A DNA stretch of 64,000 nucleotides from Tetradesmus obliquus (Eukaryota > Chlorophyta > Chlorophyceae > Sphaeropleales > Scenedesmaceae), in NCBI GenBank assembly GCA_030272155.1, contig CP126205.1, positions 3,770,501 through 3,834,500 on the forward strand, written 5' to 3'. The translations under genes were made by a program, and so were the position numbers. Below are positions 59,650 through 64,000 of this stretch, one piece after another. Every line of letters begins with the position of its first letter. Position 1 is the first letter of the stretch. The notes below the pieces were generated by a model, which saw only the letters and a list, made by a program, of their open reading frames with translations, did not search any database and was not told where the DNA came from.

Positions 59650-62600
59650 TCACATGCCGCTGCATGTTTGGCCAGCAGCAGCCATGCGCTTGCAAGCAGC
59701 TTTGTGCCGCCTCCAGTCAGCCTTCTGGCACGCCACGCTGCAGTAGCGGCAGCCGCAGACGCCGCACGCCTTGCAGGACGCTGCTGCCTCACTCACACCA
59801 GCAAAGCTGCAGCAGTAAGGGTTGTTGCAGACCACCGGCAGCGGCGCTGCTGCCACCAATGTCCTGCAGAGCTGCACAGCATCTGCAAACTGCTGCTGGA
59901 TTGACGGCACCAGCACAGCAGCGCCGCGCAGTGCATGTGCATAGGTGTCCCCCACATCTTCCACCCACCACGTAGGCCAGTTGTCACTGCAAAATCCAGC
60001 AGAGCCACTGCAAAATCCAGCAGAGAGCTGCTCTACCCTGTTAGCCAGCAGTGCATAAGCACCAGCCAACCGCCCATCAACCAGCCTGCTGCTGTCAGGT
60101 GCTGCCAGGCCCACACAAGACATGCGCGGCAGCCTGCTCAGGAAACCGCCAACACCAGCGCTGCGCAAGTGCATGCTACCTAAGCCTGCAAAGTCACGCA
60201 GCAGTGCCACAGGCAGTTGCTCATCTGTGCCAGCATCACCCAACGCTGGCTCATACAGTTGGCTGTTCAGTAGCGTCTCATCCCCAGCCCAGCTGCGCAC
60301 AAAGCTGTCCATGCCTTTTGCACATCGCTGCATGCTGCTGCTGCCCAGCACAGCTGCCAGCATGGCGCCCCTTGGAGCTGCTACAGCGCTAGGCCCGTAG
60401 CTGAGCAGGTCCACATCCAAAGGCACGCCAGCAATGCTAGAGCCAGGCTGCAGCTCTGGTGGCAGCTGGCCTTCCCGCCACTCAGGGCTGGCTTGCGTAC
60501 ACACACATGTGTACAGTTTGGCAGTGTACAGGTATTTTGTAGTAAGTACTACACACACAGGTGATGCTGTGCCGCAATGCTTGCAAGGCTGTTAGTTCTG
60601 AAGTATCACAAACAGACTGACCAGACTGCAAGCTGACAGCCAACAACTGCAGTTTTTTTGCACAGCTCACCAACTTGATTGGCGTGCCTGTGGATGCCAC
60701 TGCCTCGTAGCAACTGTTGGCTGCGTACTTGAGTGCCTCCTCTGTACTGTGAGAAGCCAGCTGTGCGCTCACAGCCAGCCGCACGCCGCACTGCACTGCA
60801 CACTTCTGCACGCTGTGCCGCACATCATATCCTGTCAGGGGCTTCAGCTGCAGCAGCACTCCCTTGCCTCCCCTTGGCTTCCTGTGCACCAGCCTAAACA
60901 CATCTCCTTCACACTGCTGCTGCTCTGCTGCTTCTGCCGCGGTCGCTGCTGCAACATTGCCGCTGCTGCCCTCATCTGCTAGGCTGCTGCTGAGCTTTGC
61001 AGTAGCATCACCTTCATCATCACCTTCGCTGCCGCTGCCACTGCCAGCATCTGCGCTGCACTTGCTAGCACTACCACTGTTGCTGCTGATCAAGTACAGA
61101 GTTGGCGTGCTACCATGCAGGTCACCAGCTGTCACCACCTTCCAGCAGCCTGCTGACACATCTGCCTGGAAGTCAGGCTGCTGCTGACGCTTGGGGCCTG
61201 CCTTGCTGCTGCCAAAGCGCCTGTTCAGCAGCAGGCGACCCCCGATGGAGCCGCGGCTGAACCAGCTGGCATGAGGCACAGCACCACCAGCCGCGCAGGG
61301 TCCCACATGGCCAGCTGAGGCGGCAGCATGTGCTTGCGCACAGACAGCCACTCAATGCGCTGCAGCGGTGCTGCCCTGCCCCTGCCGCGCTTGCGCTCGC
61401 TCTGCTTGCACTTGGGTGCTTTGATCAGCAGCACAGTACCTTCAGCCCCGAAAGCCTCCAGCATCTCATCAACACTGTGAGCTGCGTCAGGCTGCAGAGC
61501 TGCCAGAGCAAGGGCAGCCAGGTTGGTGCTGCTGTGGTCTGGTGCCTGCAGCTTGAAGCAGCCCAGGTGGTACAGGCTAATGTCGCTGGGCCGTTCATTG
61601 CACAGCACCCGGAACAGCAGAGCCAACACCAGCATGGCCCAGCGGTTGACCTGCTCCAGCGCGCGCGGTGGTATGAAGTCGGTGCCACGCCTGCAGGTTT
61701 GGCAGACAGAAACAGCATGCGTCATCACTTGCATGACAACTAGGTGTTGCTATGATAGCCAGCTGTAAGTATATGTACTGCCTGCTGCACACACTTCTGC
61801 AGCCTCTGGTTGTTCCCGTGCAGCAGTCACTTGCCAGTGCTTGAGGCCCTCCAGGTTCTCCAGCAGCTGCGTCAGTGCGTAGGCCATCTGCAGCTGCACT
61901 GCCTCCATGGTCCTGATGGTGCCCTGCGCATCGCGCATGAGGCTGCCACGCAGCGCCAGGTCTGTCTTGAACTCAGTCACAGCTGCATCTGGCAAGGGGC
62001 TGTGCAGGTCGATGCGCAGCTTGTCGCCGCCCACCTTGACTGTGGTAAGGGGTGCCTCAATGCCTGCAGGTTGGCAGCACATGCGCAGCTCAGCCTGCTA
62101 AGGTACAGAAAGCACGGTTGTACGAGAAAAGCACTACGCAGCCAGCTTACATCAGCAAGCGCCATGTATCTCACACAACTGCTGCTCACCTGGCTGCAGG
62201 CAGCGGCCAAACAGGAGCCTGAAGGCGCACCGCACTGCTGAGAAGGCGTTGTTGGCGCTTGTGACCCGGCCGCCAGACAGCCGCTCCATAACCAGCAGCC
62301 TGCATGGTGTCAATGTGACAGGACAGCAGGTTGAGACACACACTTCAGCTACTGCCTAGAACACAACCATACCTGCCACCCGCGCACCTGTCCGTGACAA
62401 TGTCAGCCCCAATGAGCAGCGGATCATCATGCGGAGACAGCAGCTGCAGCAGGGCCTGCATGTGCAGTGCCAGGTTCCTGTTCTTTGCACCGTCCAGGTA
62501 GGCTGCATTGCCATCACTCTGCAGCCTGAACTCTTGCAGCTTGGCCTTCAGCTGTTTAGGACTCAGCCTCACCCGGCTGCTGCTGCTGCTGCTGCTGCTG

Positions 62601-62995
62601 CTGCCGTTGCTGTTGCTGCTTGATGACATGAGGTTGCGCCACAGCGGCACACCATACTCGCAGCAAGCGCGTGCCTTCTGCTTGGCCAGAGTTGCATTGA
62701 GGCGCATGCGGCTGCCACGCACACGAGGGGTTGTCAGCACCTGCACAGGGCCCACACCGCAGCAGTTTGCTTCATCAATTGCAAAAAAACCCGGCACTGC
62801 TGCATGCAGATAAGTAGGAGCGGAGATTCAACACACTGACACAGGCACAGCTCACAACCCCATATCAAAAAGCTAAACAGCCTGGTGATCACCTTGTACA
62901 CCACGCGCGTTGATGCACCTGGGCTGCCATGCTGAGCCACCATGTCACTGCCTGCTGCAGTTGCTGCTGTTACCGCTGCTGATGATACGCCAACC

Positions 62996-63027
<32 letters not shown>

Positions 63028-63999
63028 CTGCTGCTGCCGCTGCTGCGGTTGCTGCACTGCACCAGGCAGGTAATCATCATCGCTGGTGTCACTGAGGGTC
63101 TTGTTCTGCCTGCCTGGCCTGACAGCCACCTCAACCACCTCCTGCTGAGCAAGCAGCCCTGCCCGACCCACCCGCTGCTTCTTGGAGCTGCTGAACTGGG
63201 CTGACCCCCTGGCTGTAGATAGGCAGACTGGTGACTGCATGTTGGCAGCTGGCGTAGCCAAGTTTGCAGCTGGTGCTGCAACGCCACTGCCCAGCCCAAT
63301 TGCTGTTGGCAGGCTCAGCCCACCCAGCACAGCTGGCTGCCCCGCAGCACCCTGAAGCAAACCCTGGATCTGCACCAGTTGTTGTAAAGGCGAGGCCTGC
63401 ACTGGTTGGGCCAACAGCTGCTGCAGCAGTGAAGGTGGCTGTGCTGCAGTAGGCTGCAGCAACTGCAGCATCAAAGGAAGCTGCAAGCCCTGCGGCTGTT
63501 GCAGTGGCTGCAGCAGCTGCTGCAGCATGTGCAGCTGCCCCAGCGCACCACCCAGCATTGGCTGGCCCAGTAGCTGCTGCAGAAGAGCTGGCTGGGCTAG
63601 AGCTGCACCCGGCATAGCCGCACCGCCCTGCAACTGCAGCAACTGATCCAGCAGCCCCACTGGCTGCTGCTGTGGTGCAGCTGTCCCTGCTGCTGGCTGC
63701 AGGGATGCCGCAACGTCTGGCATGGCAGCCTTGTGCTGTGGGGGTGCAGCGTCTCCAGCCAGTCCATCACTGTCAGCTGACTCATCAAAGTCCTGTTGCT
63801 GTGCTGGCACTGGCTTCCTCGCCCGCAAGTGTCGGCTTGCAGTGCCCCCGACTGGTGACAGCTGCTGGTTTGCAGTCGCTGTGGGCTCAACCTCATCCTG
63901 TTGGCTTGCACTGGTGTTAGAAGGTCCTGGCTGTTGCCTGCTGCTGCCAGCTTGGCCTGCGCTGCTGCTGCTACTGATGCTGCTGTGGTTCTTCTTCAT
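59650..63999 (-). CDS. Large MYND-type zinc-finger protein of unknown function
   Basis: Read on the minus strand from an ATG at 63999 (MKKNHSSISSSSSAGQ), one base inside the window edge. Exons include 63999 to about 62860, about 62807-62373, 62299-62190, 62063 to about 61835, and 61690 onward. The N-terminal 370 residues are Gln/Leu/Pro/Ala-rich and disordered-looking. The middle has unassigned conserved-looking segments (GFFAIDEANCCGVGPVQV, LRIDLHSPLPDAAV, NERPSDISLYHLGCFKLQ). The C-terminus is a MYND finger: CKACGVCGCRYCSVACQKAD followed by WRRHKAACKR, the C4/C2HC metal-binding pattern used for protein interaction. The exon 4/5 join works only with a GC-AG intron (TG/GCAAGT). One frame change near 61275 has no acceptable intron, so a frameshift or sequence error is possible. 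A short intron near 60575-60500 is assumed to link the finger to the rest; otherwise the finger is a separate gene. Confidence 0.7.
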
Positions 64000-64000
64000 T

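Overview
The window looks like nuclear DNA of a chlorophyte green alga, probably a chlorophycean of the Sphaeropleales/Scenedesmus type. This is inferred from content, not from a database match. The signs are intron-rich genes with GT-AG splice sites, very abundant CAG/CTG triplet tracts that become Ala, Gln and Ser runs in exons, a plastid-type ClpR subunit, a plant-type CASTOR/POLLUX channel, a plant-like LIN1/CD2BP2 tail, TTTAGGG-like motifs in introns and TGTAA-type polyadenylation signals.

Layout from left to right: (1) 156-1002, minus strand, exons of a voltage-gated EAG/CNG-type K+ channel (S1 to S3), running off the left edge, with possible upstream Gln-rich exons at 1638-2922. (2) 4981-8628, plus, TRM61, the catalytic subunit of tRNA m1A58 methyltransferase; one intron holds a 5'-truncated LINE. 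(3) 9178-9278, a strong hairpin. (4) 9588-10266, a non-autonomous hAT transposon with an exact 8-bp target duplication and a BED zinc-finger remnant. (5) 10309-12880, minus, a frameshift-ridden gene or pseudogene. (6) 14013-17728, minus, a plastid ClpR-like subunit, divergently arranged with (7) 18181-23926, plus, a CD2BP2/LIN1-like U5 snRNP protein. (8) 25635-32606, plus, a BET/GTE bromodomain-NET protein. (9) 35322-41072, plus, the queuosine-salvage glycosylase QNG1 (DUF2419). (10) 42048-56829, plus, an 18-exon CASTOR/POLLUX-type ion channel of about 1477 aa. (11) 59650-63999, minus, a large MYND zinc-finger protein that reaches the right edge.

The genes do not form a pathway; they are ordinary housekeeping, chromatin and channel genes. 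TRM61 and QNG1 both act in tRNA modification biology, but nothing in the sequence links them.

The outstanding feature is architectural. At most exon boundaries of the five long plus-strand genes, and of ClpR, a piece of the exon together with its splice junction is repeated one to seven times in the adjacent intron. Copies of an exon's 5' part, each with its own AG, lie upstream of the exon. Copies of an exon's 3' part, each usually with its own GT donor, lie downstream. The same happens past stop codons, where the last codons plus stop are echoed into the 3' flank. I call these splice-junction echo arrays. They make up much of the intron length and are the best candidate here for something undescribed.
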